Positions 1 to 6,754 of a stretch of 7,593 nucleotides of DNA are shown here, piece after piece. How positions within the stretch are numbered: the stretch's first letter is position 1; each line of letters begins with the position of its first letter. The DNA lies in the NCBI GenBank assembly GCA_902767195.1, contig CACXGS010000089.1, positions 1-7,593 of the forward strand. The letters are read 5' to 3'. Under the pieces are notes generated by a model. It worked only from the letters and a program-made list of their open reading frames with translations, made no database searches and was not told the DNA's origin. This DNA is from an uncultured Lachnospiraceae bacterium. Lineage in GTDB: Bacteria > Bacillota_A > Clostridia > Lachnospirales > Lachnospiraceae. Both the position numbers and the translations under genes were made by a program.

Positions 1-486
1 GAGCTGACAGGATCTATTGTTGAGAAACCGGTATTCTACGAGGATATGTCTGTTTATCAGAATCTGGTATACAGGGCCAAGCTCCTCCGCTTAAAGTCTC
101 CCAAACCGGCCATCAGGGATACTCTGACCCGGTTGAAGATCTATGACCTTCGCCGAAGAAAGCTTCGCACTCTTTCCACCGGAACCAGACAGAAAGTGGG
201 CCTGGCCATGGCGATCCTGGGGAATCCCGAGCTTCTGATTCTCGATGAGCCTTTTAATGAACTGGATTACTCTTCCACTGCCCTGGTGCAGGAACTTTTT
301 ATGGAGATGAACTCCAAGGGTACTACGATCATGATTACCAGCAACCGGCTTGAAGAGATCACTCCTATTGCTACTCATTACGGTTTGATGGATCATGGCG
401 AACTGATCCGGGAGCTTTCCGCCAGACAGGTTTTGGAGAATAATATAGATCTTGACAGCGGTCTATCACAGAGAGAGGAGGTGTAG
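1..486 (+). CDS. ABC transporter ATP-binding protein, 3' part (5' end outside window)
   Basis: This is the nucleotide-binding subunit of an ABC exporter. It should hydrolyse ATP at the inner face of the membrane to drive the permease encoded immediately downstream. The frame is open from base 1, so the gene starts upstream and the Walker A motif is not visible. The 161 visible residues begin in the Q-loop region (IVEKPVFYEDMSVYQNL), in the Glu-Pro form seen in BcrA/CcmA-like exporters. The signature motif LSTGTRQK lies at visible residues 58-65. Walker B with the catalytic glutamate (LLILDEP) is at 78-84, followed by the D-loop NELD. The switch segment reads ITSNRLEEI, with Asn at about residue 115 where the family normally has His. 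The stop codon is 3 bp before the permease start, and the permease ribosome binding site lies inside this gene's end. The ABC ATPase identity is certain; the substrate is unknown. Family knowledge suggests drug, peptide or lantibiotic-type export. Confidence 0.93.
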   Translation, partial: ELTGSIVEKPVFYEDMSVYQNLVYRAKLLRLKSPKPAIRDTLTRLKIYDLRRRKLRTLSTGTRQKVGLAMAILGNPELLILDEPFNELDYSSTALVQELFMEMNSKGTTIMITSNRLEEITPIATHYGLMDHGELIRELSARQVLENNIDLDSGLSQREEV

Positions 487-489
487 GTT

Positions 490-1191
490 ATGTATCGTGC
501 TGAGATATACAAGTATAAAAAAACAGGAAGCTTCAAGCTCATGCTTCTGGTCATGTCGGTTTTTTCCCTGTATAAGTACATGGTACCTTCCTATAACTCT
601 CTTGATGAGATGGTAATAAATATCGGGTGGGCACCTATGCTTTTCATCCTCTTTTCAGCTGTGCACATTGCCCTTTTGGATAAGCACCAGAATACCATCC
701 GGAACATTGTTTCCAGCGGCATGGCAAGGTCTTCCATCTATTACGCCAAACTGAAGGTAACACTGTATGTGGTTTTACTTATGTGCGTCGTTGACAGTGT
801 CATCGCTGTGGTTGCCGGATTGGTCTATCACATGCTGCCCATCAGCGGTAATGTTCCGTTTCTTGCCATTAACTTCGCATACCGTTTGCTGCTTTGTTTT
901 ATCACAGCCATGCTATACTTTGCCATCGCCTATTTTATCAACAATACTGTATGGGCTCTGATGGCCTGCCTGGCTTATCACGTTTATGCTGCTCCGCTGT
1001 TAACTAAGATCGGTGGAGTGTTGGGTATTCGGCTGGACTTAGCATCTTTTACGATCCCCGGAATATCCAAGTATGTGATCACCCGTGACATGACCACTTT
1101 ACAGATTTTATCGATCGTCATTACTGTGGTAATCACCCTGATCATTGTACTGATCGTACCCGGACTGACCTCCAAGCGTGAAGCTCGCTAA
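490..1191 (+). CDS. ABC-2 type transporter permease, six-helix membrane subunit
   Basis: This 233-residue integral membrane protein is the likely partner of the ATPase just upstream, together forming an ABC-2 exporter. Hydrophobic stretches suggest six membrane segments at roughly residues 16-33, 46-64, 90-113, 128-150, 152-172 and 205-224. A basic amino-terminal end (YRAEIYKYKKTGSFK) and the loop NTIRNIVSSGMARSSIYYAK between helices 2 and 3 are typical of ABC-2 permeases, where that loop is the coupling region facing the ATPase. The start is the ATG at 490, preceded by a strong AGGAGGTG site at about 476-483 inside the end of the ATPase gene. Length and topology resemble the roughly 230-250 residue permeases of the MutE/EpiE/BcrB type. 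No sequence feature reveals the substrate. The gene ends 24 bp before a strong terminator hairpin, so it is probably the last gene of its operon. Confidence 0.85.
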   Translation: MYRAEIYKYKKTGSFKLMLLVMSVFSLYKYMVPSYNSLDEMVINIGWAPMLFILFSAVHIALLDKHQNTIRNIVSSGMARSSIYYAKLKVTLYVVLLMCVVDSVIAVVAGLVYHMLPISGNVPFLAINFAYRLLLCFITAMLYFAIAYFINNTVWALMACLAYHVYAAPLLTKIGGVLGIRLDLASFTIPGISKYVITRDMTTLQILSIVITVVITLIIVLIVPGLTSKREAR

Positions 1192-1214
1192 GAACAACTG
1201 CTATAATCAAACGA

Positions 1215-1248
1215 CCCCCCATGGTCCTGACCATGGGGGGTATTTATT
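1215..1248. terminator. Intrinsic terminator between convergent genes
   Basis: A perfect inverted repeat pairs CCCCCCATGGTC (1215-1226) with GACCATGGGGGG (1229-1240), giving an 11-12 bp very GC-rich stem with a tiny loop. On the + strand it is followed by TATTTATT, a moderate T-rich tail. On the - strand it is followed by TCGTTTGATT. It sits in the 64-bp gap between the ABC permease (ends 1191, +) and the nitroreductase (ends 1256, -), exactly where a shared bidirectional terminator is expected. The T-tract is imperfect in both directions, so termination strength is inferred from the stem. Confidence 0.82.
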
Positions 1249-1255
1249 CGAGCTG

Positions 1256-1951
1256 CTATTCTTTCGGTTTTATCACTTTTTTCCCGGAAGCTGTTTCGAA
1301 ATGATATTTTACAATACCAAGATCCACGTCCACATAGAAGCCGCGGCCGGACACCTCGATGGCAGGTACTCCCTGCTTGGTTCCGATTCGGAACTTCTGC
1401 TGGTTCATGGCCGTAGGAGCTAAAAGGGCTGCTTCCACACCCCGGCGGAACCAGTCGGGCATATCACCTCTGGTAACCACGATCCGGTCTATGGACTTGC
1501 TCTTGTGAGGCTTTCCGGTTTCTGCGCCATAGCCCAGAGCGATGACGATACATAGCCGCTCTCCGGGCTCCAGCATTGTCTTTGCCCGCTTTTTGTTAAA
1601 GGTAAGACCGGTCCAGCAGGTATTAAGACCCAGCTGTTGGGCAAAGAGGACTATCTTCTCACCATAGTAGCCGCAGCGCTCGTCAAGTTCTTCCTCTTCC
1701 GGTCCGGCGAGGATAATATAGTTGCTCACACCCCGGAACTTTCCATAACGGGCAAGTCTGGAATCAAATCCTTCCGGGTCATCATAGACGATCTTAATAT
1801 GAAGGCCGCTCTCCTGATTGCATTCCTCCACAAGATCATCAAGCTTTTTACGGATGTCTTCCTCAATAGGAATGTCCAGATAACTGCGTACAGAATGTCT
1901 GGCTTCCATTACATCCATAATATCCGTAAAATTTAACTTCTCCATACTCAT
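1256..1951 (-). CDS. Nitroreductase family protein (TM1586-like)
   Basis: This 231-residue putative FMN-dependent oxidoreductase appears to be cytosolic, with no signal or membrane segment. The amino-terminal motif ARHSVRSY (residues 17-24) is the classic FMN-phosphate-contacting start of nitroreductases. APTAMNQQKFRI (178-189) matches the second flavin-contacting motif of the family. GEKIVLFAQQLGLNTCWTG (97-115) is the conserved central helix and loop. The internal layout, with a long acidic segment (PEEEELDE) and the second flavin motif near the carboxyl end, resembles the putative TM1586 nitroreductase subfamily, whose physiological substrates are mostly unknown. The start at 1951 overlaps the preceding stop by four bases (ATGA), implying coupled translation. 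A GAGGTGG site lies 4-5 nt upstream; an in-frame ATG at 1945 (Met3) would sit at a more usual spacing of about 10 nt and is an alternative start. It is the last gene of the - strand operon and runs up to the terminator. Confidence 0.9.
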   Translation of the reverse strand: MSMEKLNFTDIMDVMEARHSVRSYLDIPIEEDIRKKLDDLVEECNQESGLHIKIVYDDPEGFDSRLARYGKFRGVSNYIILAGPEEEELDERCGYYGEKIVLFAQQLGLNTCWTGLTFNKKRAKTMLEPGERLCIVIALGYGAETGKPHKSKSIDRIVVTRGDMPDWFRRGVEAALLAPTAMNQQKFRIGTKQGVPAIEVSGRGFYVDVDLGIVKYHFETASGKKVIKPKE

Positions 1952-2673
1952 TTCACCACCTCATCCTTATCGTGGAATAAACAACAACGGCCGTAACATT
2001 TCCTGCCATTTTTTATCTTATAAGCCCGAAGTTTATAGTATTCTCTCTTATCGCAGGTATGACGTACTGTTAAAAGAGGCTTGCCTGCTGTTCGGATCAA
2101 CTTGTAAGGACCTTTTTTCCGGTCAGACACAAAGAGCTGATAACCGGTAGCCCCTTTTACTGCTTTCCAGCGGATTCTGATCCGCCTCCCTTTCTTTTTG
2201 ATCTTCACGTTTTTCGGTGGGGCAAAAACAGGGATACCAAAGCTCTGGTCAGACATGGGACCGTAGAAGCGCCGGCCTGAGGCCTTATAGAAGCCGCGGA
2301 CCTTGAAAAAGTACTGTTTTCCCAACTCCAGGGAGCCTGTCTTTGTGCGGTACTTTTTGGTGCTCTTAAGCTTCTGCCAGGCGCCGTTTTTCAACATGTA
2401 GACGGTGTAGCCCTGGGCATTGGAAATGGGCCTCCAGCGAATCTTCAGACTATGGGCTGTCAGACTTTTTATCCGGATACCGGAAGCCTTTTTTACAGCG
2501 GGTGCCGGCATAACGGGAATTCCATAGCCCTTTTTATCTGAGATACGAGTCTCTCTTCCGGTATATGAGACCAGGGTTTCATACACTTTTTTAAACTTAT
2601 AGGAAGGATGGTAAACCCGAATCATAGCTGCTTCTGCAGTGATATGAGGGGCAGCCATGGATGTGCCGTTCAT
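1948..2673 (-). CDS. Subtilisin-like protease, C-terminal fragment: catalytic Ser and two fibronectin-III-like domains
   Basis: This is the second half of a subtilase split by a frame change. The fragment opens at MNGTSMAAPH, the catalytic-serine motif of the S8 family (Ser5), followed by the helix that ends the catalytic domain (to about residue 52). Two fibronectin-III-like modules follow at about 56-147 and 150-236. Each carries the pattern LKIRW/IRIRWK, then GYTVYM/GYQLFV, then YFFKVRGF/YYKLRAYK, typical of Fn3 repeats in clostridial secreted proteins. The tail is rich in Lys and Arg and has two adjacent Cys. No LPXTG or other anchor is seen. On its own the fragment lacks a signal peptide, Asp and His and could not be an active protease. 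It makes sense as the continuation of the upstream frame (2670-3722), which it overlaps by ATGA. It also overlaps the nitroreductase start by four bases. An AAAAGG about 8 nt before the ATG could allow weak re-initiation. Confidence 0.85.
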   Translation of the reverse strand: MNGTSMAAPHITAEAAMIRVYHPSYKFKKVYETLVSYTGRETRISDKKGYGIPVMPAPAVKKASGIRIKSLTAHSLKIRWRPISNAQGYTVYMLKNGAWQKLKSTKKYRTKTGSLELGKQYFFKVRGFYKASGRRFYGPMSDQSFGIPVFAPPKNVKIKKKGRRIRIRWKAVKGATGYQLFVSDRKKGPYKLIRTAGKPLLTVRHTCDKREYYKLRAYKIKNGRKCYGRCCLFHDKDEVVK

Positions 2674-2691
2674 TTTTTATACCTTTTTTTT
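2670..2691 (-). other. Homopolymer frameshift junction within the subtilase gene
   Basis: On the - strand an 8-A run (2691-2684) is followed by GGTAT, a 6-A run (2678-2673), then TGAACGG. The upstream frame reads TAT AAA AAA TGA (stop). A slip of one base back, or one extra A in the six-A run, gives AAA AAA ATG AAC, that is KKMNGTSMAAPH, which restores a normal subtilase. A shift at the 8-A run would instead meet TAA before the Ser motif, so only the six-A run can repair the frame by a single-base change. The overlap ATGA (2673-2670) would also permit termination and re-initiation. Confidence 0.8.
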
Positions 2692-3722
2692 CCGCCCAGA
2701 TATGCACTCTTAATGCTAACGCCCGGAGCAAGAAAATCAAGAGCGGACCCGTAATTGCTGAAAGGTGCAAGTTTCCCGTTTCGATCACAGGCTCCCACTG
2801 CTATTACCTGTTTGGATTTGGCAGGATAAGTCAGTCTCTTCTCGATGGAGCTGCCATTGTTTCCAGCTGCACAAACGATCACCAGTCCTCTTTTGCGACA
2901 GTCAGCAATCTTTTCTTCAATTTGATGAACATATCTGCTGGTATCCAGATGGACCTTATTCTTCTTGTAAAAGCGGTCTGCGACGTCCTGGAGATTAATT
3001 CCCAGAGAGATATTAGCTACTTTAGCCTTGCAGTCCGCTGCGTAATCCATAGCCATAAGGAGGCTGAACAGAGATCCGTTGCCTCTTCTGTCCGTCACCT
3101 TGAGAACCAGAAACCGTACATTCTTTGAAGTTGCTTCCGCAATAATCCCTGCCGTGTGAGTTCCGTGGCCGCAGTCGTCCTTCCAGCTCTTGCTGACATA
3201 GCTTTTGCTTTTTTTGGAAAATGATCTGCCGGCAAAGACAGCATGTGACCGGTTCACACCGGAATCAATCAGTGCCACCAGAACCTTGTTCTTCCTCTCC
3301 AGACCGGCACTGACTTTTGTCGGAGCGATGTTTGTCTTTCTGTTGCCCCAGGAAGAGAAATCCATGGTATGAATAGGAAGATCCATGAGAACCTTATCCT
3401 CTCCGTATTTATTCCGGAAGTATTGATAAGCCTCCTGAGTCTCCTCTGCTGTGGAGTAATTGAGATAGTATTCCTCCCCTTTACTGAAATAGACAGCTTT
3501 GTCCGCATCATGAGTGTCCGACAGACTTTCGGAGTCAATCATGATGGTATTGGCACTGATCAAATCCTCATCGGATGTGAAAATATCCGTCATCTCCTCC
3601 GGCGAGGAGATGGTCTCAACCTCCTCGCCCTCTCCGGTCATCATGTCGGAAGCATGAACTGACACGGGAAATGAGACAAATACAAACAGAATGATAAAAA
3701 GCAATCGGTACATTCTTTTCAT
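2670..3722 (-). CDS. Secreted subtilisin-like serine protease (S8), N-terminal part, frame ends before catalytic Ser
   Basis: This 350-codon frame encodes the exported amino-terminal part of a subtilase. From the ATG at 3722 the protein starts with a signal peptide: MKRMYR, a hydrophobic core to about residue 22, and a likely cleavage at VHA/SD (24-25). An acidic propeptide-like region follows to about 140. The catalytic domain has Asp153 in ALIDSGV, His186 in GHGTHTAG, and oxyanion-hole Asn288 in CAAGNNG. The frame then stops at TGA after GGKKRYKK, exactly where the Ser motif should follow; that motif is present one frame back in the next segment. The open frame extends upstream to 3818, but the 3722 start is preferred because it gives the signal peptide and overlaps the ATPase stop as TGATG, with GGAGGAG about 11 nt upstream. 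Joined, the two frames would give about 590 residues. The cause may be a true mutation, a sequencing error in a homopolymer, or programmed -1 frameshifting. Confidence 0.88.
   Translation of the reverse strand: MKRMYRLLFIILFVFVSFPVSVHASDMMTGEGEEVETISSPEEMTDIFTSDEDLISANTIMIDSESLSDTHDADKAVYFSKGEEYYLNYSTAEETQEAYQYFRNKYGEDKVLMDLPIHTMDFSSWGNRKTNIAPTKVSAGLERKNKVLVALIDSGVNRSHAVFAGRSFSKKSKSYVSKSWKDDCGHGTHTAGIIAEATSKNVRFLVLKVTDRRGNGSLFSLLMAMDYAADCKAKVANISLGINLQDVADRFYKKNKVHLDTSRYVHQIEEKIADCRKRGLVIVCAAGNNGSSIEKRLTYPAKSKQVIAVGACDRNGKLAPFSNYGSALDFLAPGVSIKSAYLGGKKRYKK
3591..3612. repeat. 9-bp perfect inverted repeat inside the protease propeptide coding region
   Basis: CATCTCCTC (3591-3599) and GAGGAGATG (3604-3612) are perfect reverse complements separated by CGGC. 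In the transcript this forms a compact hairpin about 110 nt downstream of the protease start, within the codons for the acidic prosegment (ISSPEEM). No T-tract follows, so it is not an intrinsic terminator. It may be a chance result of repeated GAG/GAA codons. Confidence 0.5.
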
Positions 3723-6067
3723 CAGGGCAGTTTCTCCTCCAGAAATTCTGAAATCTTTGTCAGGTAACGCATGAGTGGTTCTGTCGCTATGGCAAACAGA
3801 ACAAAGAGCATAACACATTGGGTTGAAATCAGCTTCATACTAAATAAGGTACTCATACTAAAGACACAGATGACCAGTCCCACAATACAGATAATGATCA
3901 CGCCGATCCGGTAACGGTTTAGCGGGCGGCTGATCTTGATCAGGATCATGAAACCGACAATGGCCAGGAGCCAGGTAGATGCAACGGAAATGTCCTGAGA
4001 AGACACCCCGAACACCGTGCCGAACACAACCAGAGCTGCGATAACGAAAAAGTCAGTCAGAGCAGCCGGCAATGCCCGGAAAAGTACTTTCTTAAGAAAA
4101 CTTCCCCTGATCTTTCGGCTGTTGGGTTCCAGAGCCAGAAGAAAAGCCGGAAGGCCTATGTTAAATCCCGAGATCAATGAGATCTGGGAAGGCTCCAGGG
4201 GATATTTCATAACATTGATAATAGAGAAGATCGCCAGAAGGACAGAGAAAATGTTCTTTACCAAAAAGAGGGTTGCAGAACGCTCAATGTTGTTAATAAT
4301 CTGTCTGCCTTCTCCAACAATCTGTTTCATGTGGGAGAAATCCGAATCTAAAAGAACAACCTGTGCTGCCTGGACTGCTGCATCTGATCCGGCAGCCATG
4401 GCAATAGAACAGTCCGCATCCTTCATTGCGAGGATATCATTGACACCGTCACCGGTCATGGCGACCGTCTTCCCCGCATTCTGAAGAGCTTTGACAAGCA
4501 TTTTTTTCTGCTCCGGCTTGACTCTGCCGAACACGGTACAGTTCCTGACAGCATCATCCACTCTCTCCCTGGAAGTCAGGGTGGTGGCATCCACATAGTA
4601 TTCCGCTCTGGGTATACCGGCATTTGCTGCAACCCGGGACACGGTCAGCGGGTTATCTCCGGAAATAACTTTAACCTCAACTCCCTGAGAGGCAAAATAG
4701 GAAAATGTCTCTCTGGCATTCTCACGGATGGGGTTCTCCAGGATGATAAACATAAGGGGAGAAACCTCCGTATCGCCGATACCATTGGAAGGAATCCCGG
4801 GAGAAGCCAGGGTCTCCTGGGCCCAGATCTGGCCGAAGACCAGGACACGAAGTCCCTGGGAGGCATAGTGATCGACGAACTGTTTGTATTCCTGATAATG
4901 GGGTGCCAGGATAATATCCGGCGCGCCAAGCAGGTAAGTGGCATCTTTATAACGGATGGATGAATATTTCAGCTTGGAAGAAAAGGGCATCACTTCCAAA
5001 GGTTCCCCTTTCCCGCCGTCTCCGAAATATTCACGCAGGGCCTGCATTGTAATATTATCATCCGGAATGGAAGCGATATAGGAAGATACCAGAGCTTTTC
5101 TCCGATTGATCTCCTCGGGATTCAACTGGCGGTGCATGACAACATCCGCCACCAGCATGGAATTATCCGTGATGGTTCCTGTCTTATCCACACATAAGAC
5201 ATCAACCCTTGCCAGAGTCTCAATACTCTTCATATCATGGAGCATAACCTGTTTACTGGCAAGCTTGGCAGCGCCAAGAGCCAGAGTAACACTCACCAGA
5301 AGGTAGAGGCCCTCGGGAATCATGCCGATCAGGGCAGCTACCATGGAGGTGACACTGGGTGTAAAACCCAGTTCCTGCTGGACGTATCCCTGATAAAACA
5401 GAAGGATTCCTATGGGGATAATAGCGATACCGGCCAGCTTGACAAAGGTGTTGATACTCCGGACCATTTCTGACTGTTCGCCACTGCCCATATCCTTTGC
5501 TTCAAGCATCAGCCGGGAAATGTAGGAATCTGCTCCCACTCGGGTCAATTGGGCATAACATTTACCAGAAATCACAAAAGAGCCGGACATCAGTTCTTCA
5601 TCCTTACCATGAACAATCTCATCCGCCTCACCGGTAAGCAGAGCTTCATTGACAGTAACCTCTCCCTGGACCACCACAGCATCCGCCGGAATCTGACTTC
5701 CGGATGTCAGATAGATGATATCCCCCTGGACAAGTTCATTGATGGGTATGGTGTAGCCTTTTCCATCTCTTAGTACCCTGGCAGTCGGTTCGTTGAGAAC
5801 CGACAGTTTATCCAGCACCCTTTTGGCATTAATCCCCTGTACCGTTCCAATCAGAATATTGAAAATGATAACGGGAAGGAAAGTCAGGCTCTTCCATGAC
5901 TGTGCTATGATGCATAGGATGGCGAGTACGAGAAATATAAAGTTAAAGTAAGTAAACAGGTTTTCCTTTACGATATCAAAATATGTTTTATCTGAGGAAG
6001 TAACCTGGGTGTTGACCCTGCCTTCCTTCTGGGCAAGGAGCACCTGTTCTCTTGTTAATCCCTGCAT
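3722..6067 (-). CDS. Cation-transporting P-type ATPase, CtpE-like
   Basis: This 781-residue P-type ATPase moves a cation across the cytoplasmic membrane using ATP. The actuator motif LLTGEAD is at 143-149. Helix M4 carries PEGLYLLVS (251-259), whose Glu is a cation ligand in calcium-pump relatives. The phosphorylated Asp294 is in DKTGTIT. A nucleotide-domain GAPD is at 381-384, with Leu instead of the Lys of the usual KGAPE. The hinge motif TGDGVNDI is at 538-545. About ten membrane segments are seen: four before the main cytosolic loop and six after residue 600. There is no heavy-metal (CPC) motif and no amino-terminal metal-binding domain. The stretch LYLLVSVTLALGAAKLAS and the start (GLTREQV, then IVKENLFTYFN) resemble mycobacterial CtpE, which has been linked to calcium uptake. 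Substrate here (Ca2+ or Mn2+) and direction are inference. The ATG at 6067 has GAGG about 8 nt upstream. The stop overlaps the protease start (TGATG). A hairpin leader separates it from mntP by 77 bp. Confidence 0.93.
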   Translation of the reverse strand: MQGLTREQVLLAQKEGRVNTQVTSSDKTYFDIVKENLFTYFNFIFLVLAILCIIAQSWKSLTFLPVIIFNILIGTVQGINAKRVLDKLSVLNEPTARVLRDGKGYTIPINELVQGDIIYLTSGSQIPADAVVVQGEVTVNEALLTGEADEIVHGKDEELMSGSFVISGKCYAQLTRVGADSYISRLMLEAKDMGSGEQSEMVRSINTFVKLAGIAIIPIGILLFYQGYVQQELGFTPSVTSMVAALIGMIPEGLYLLVSVTLALGAAKLASKQVMLHDMKSIETLARVDVLCVDKTGTITDNSMLVADVVMHRQLNPEEINRRKALVSSYIASIPDDNITMQALREYFGDGGKGEPLEVMPFSSKLKYSSIRYKDATYLLGAPDIILAPHYQEYKQFVDHYASQGLRVLVFGQIWAQETLASPGIPSNGIGDTEVSPLMFIILENPIRENARETFSYFASQGVEVKVISGDNPLTVSRVAANAGIPRAEYYVDATTLTSRERVDDAVRNCTVFGRVKPEQKKMLVKALQNAGKTVAMTGDGVNDILAMKDADCSIAMAAGSDAAVQAAQVVLLDSDFSHMKQIVGEGRQIINNIERSATLFLVKNIFSVLLAIFSIINVMKYPLEPSQISLISGFNIGLPAFLLALEPNSRKIRGSFLKKVLFRALPAALTDFFVIAALVVFGTVFGVSSQDISVASTWLLAIVGFMILIKISRPLNRYRIGVIIICIVGLVICVFSMSTLFSMKLISTQCVMLFVLFAIATEPLMRYLTKISEFLEEKLP

Positions 6068-6093
6068 GCGAATACCTCGTTCCTATATTTTTA

Positions 6094-6125
6094 TAAGTCG
6101 GAACCGTATGAACGATCCCGACTTA
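6094..6125 (-). promoter_or_regulatory. Hairpin / inverted repeat in the leader of the P-type ATPase gene
   Basis: TAAGTCGG (6094-6101) and CCGACTTA (6118-6125) form a perfect 8-bp inverted repeat. Nested inside, CGT (6105-6107) and ACG (6112-6114) can pair around ATGA with a symmetric internal loop. It lies 27 nt after the mntP stop and about 26 nt before the ATPase start. The - strand continues with TATAAAAATATAGG rather than a T-tract, so it is not a standard terminator. It could be a protein operator, an RNA stability or processing element, or a spacer hairpin. The same heptamer CCGACTT occurs at 7375-7381 next to the operon promoter. It does not show the conserved loops of the yybP-ykoY manganese riboswitch. 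Confidence 0.5.
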
Positions 6126-6144
6126 GTATTGATCTTTTTAATAA

Positions 6145-6735
6145 TCAGAGATTTCGTATAAAAATCTCAATGCCGATACCAATCAGGATCAGTCCGCCAA
6201 TGAGCATGGCTCTTCCCTTTACGATATCTCCAAATAACATGCCGATCCGTATGCCGGCCATACAGATCAGAAAAGTGATAATCCCAATCATCCCCGCCGC
6301 AAAAAAGGCGAGTTGTGCAGAATAATTGGATATGGTAAAACCCACAGACAGAGCATCAATGGCTGTGGCAATGCCCTGCATGAGTAATATGCCCGGAGCC
6401 GGACTCACCGCGCTCTCCTGCTGGCCTATAGAATCCTTCTGGTCTTTTTTTCTGCTTTCCCCGATCATCCCTGCCCCGATATAACATAACAGCAGGAGGG
6501 CGATCCATGGAATATACTGCTGGAACCATCGAAAATGATCTGCAATCCTGGTAACACAGAACCAGCCCACCAGAGGCATCAGGAACTGAAAAAAACCGAA
6601 AGTGCCTGCGATGGCCAGATGGTGGCGGATCTTCATGTTCCGGTAAACCATGCCATTAGTAATCGAAACCGAAAAAGCATCCATGGCAAGGCCGATTCCC
6701 AGGAGCGCTACATTGATAATAAAAATAGTATTCAT
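6145..6735 (-). CDS. mntP: Putative manganese efflux pump MntP
   Basis: This 196-residue membrane protein of the MntP (YebN, DUF204) family exports Mn2+ in characterised bacteria. It has the expected six hydrophobic segments in two repeated halves. The first half carries GIGLAMDAFSVSI (Asp19) and the second GIATAIDALSVGF (Asp127), the paired acidic membrane motifs of the family. TFGFFQFLMPLVGW (45-58) is the other hallmark stretch. A charged, poorly conserved linker (about 93-113) joins the halves. Length fits the family (about 180-200). The start at 6735 gives the standard amino terminus directly before helix 1. No convincing Shine-Dalgarno is seen in the AT-rich 19-bp gap from the GTPase stop, so translation may depend on coupling. 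The - strand position between a GTPase and a cation ATPase supports a metal-homeostasis operon. Confidence 0.93.
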   Translation of the reverse strand: MNTIFIINVALLGIGLAMDAFSVSITNGMVYRNMKIRHHLAIAGTFGFFQFLMPLVGWFCVTRIADHFRWFQQYIPWIALLLLCYIGAGMIGESRKKDQKDSIGQQESAVSPAPGILLMQGIATAIDALSVGFTISNYSAQLAFFAAGMIGIITFLICMAGIRIGMLFGDIVKGRAMLIGGLILIGIGIEIFIRNL

Positions 6736-6754
6736 ATATAATAATTCATTCAGC

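Noticed and set aside
1637..1936. + strand open frame opposite the nitroreductase
   Set aside because: No ribosome binding site and no motif; the opposite strand has clear flavin-binding motifs.
2684..2691. 8-A run as the site of the protease frameshift
   Set aside because: A -1 shift there leads through AAG GTA to TAA before the Ser motif, so it cannot restore the protein; only the 6-A run can.
2661..3128. Long + strand open frame (155 codons) opposite the protease
   Set aside because: It lies wholly antisense to the conserved subtilase catalytic region, has no ribosome site, and its product has no recognisable motif.
3723..3818. Longer amino terminus for the protease starting at 3818
   Set aside because: It would overlap 96 bases of the ATPase coding sequence and bury the signal peptide; the start at 3722 gives a proper exported protein.
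4017..4484. Long + strand open frame (155 codons) opposite the P-type ATPase
   Set aside because: It mirrors the conserved TGDGVND and membrane region of the ATPase; its Arg/Ala/Ser-rich composition is typical of an antisense shadow.
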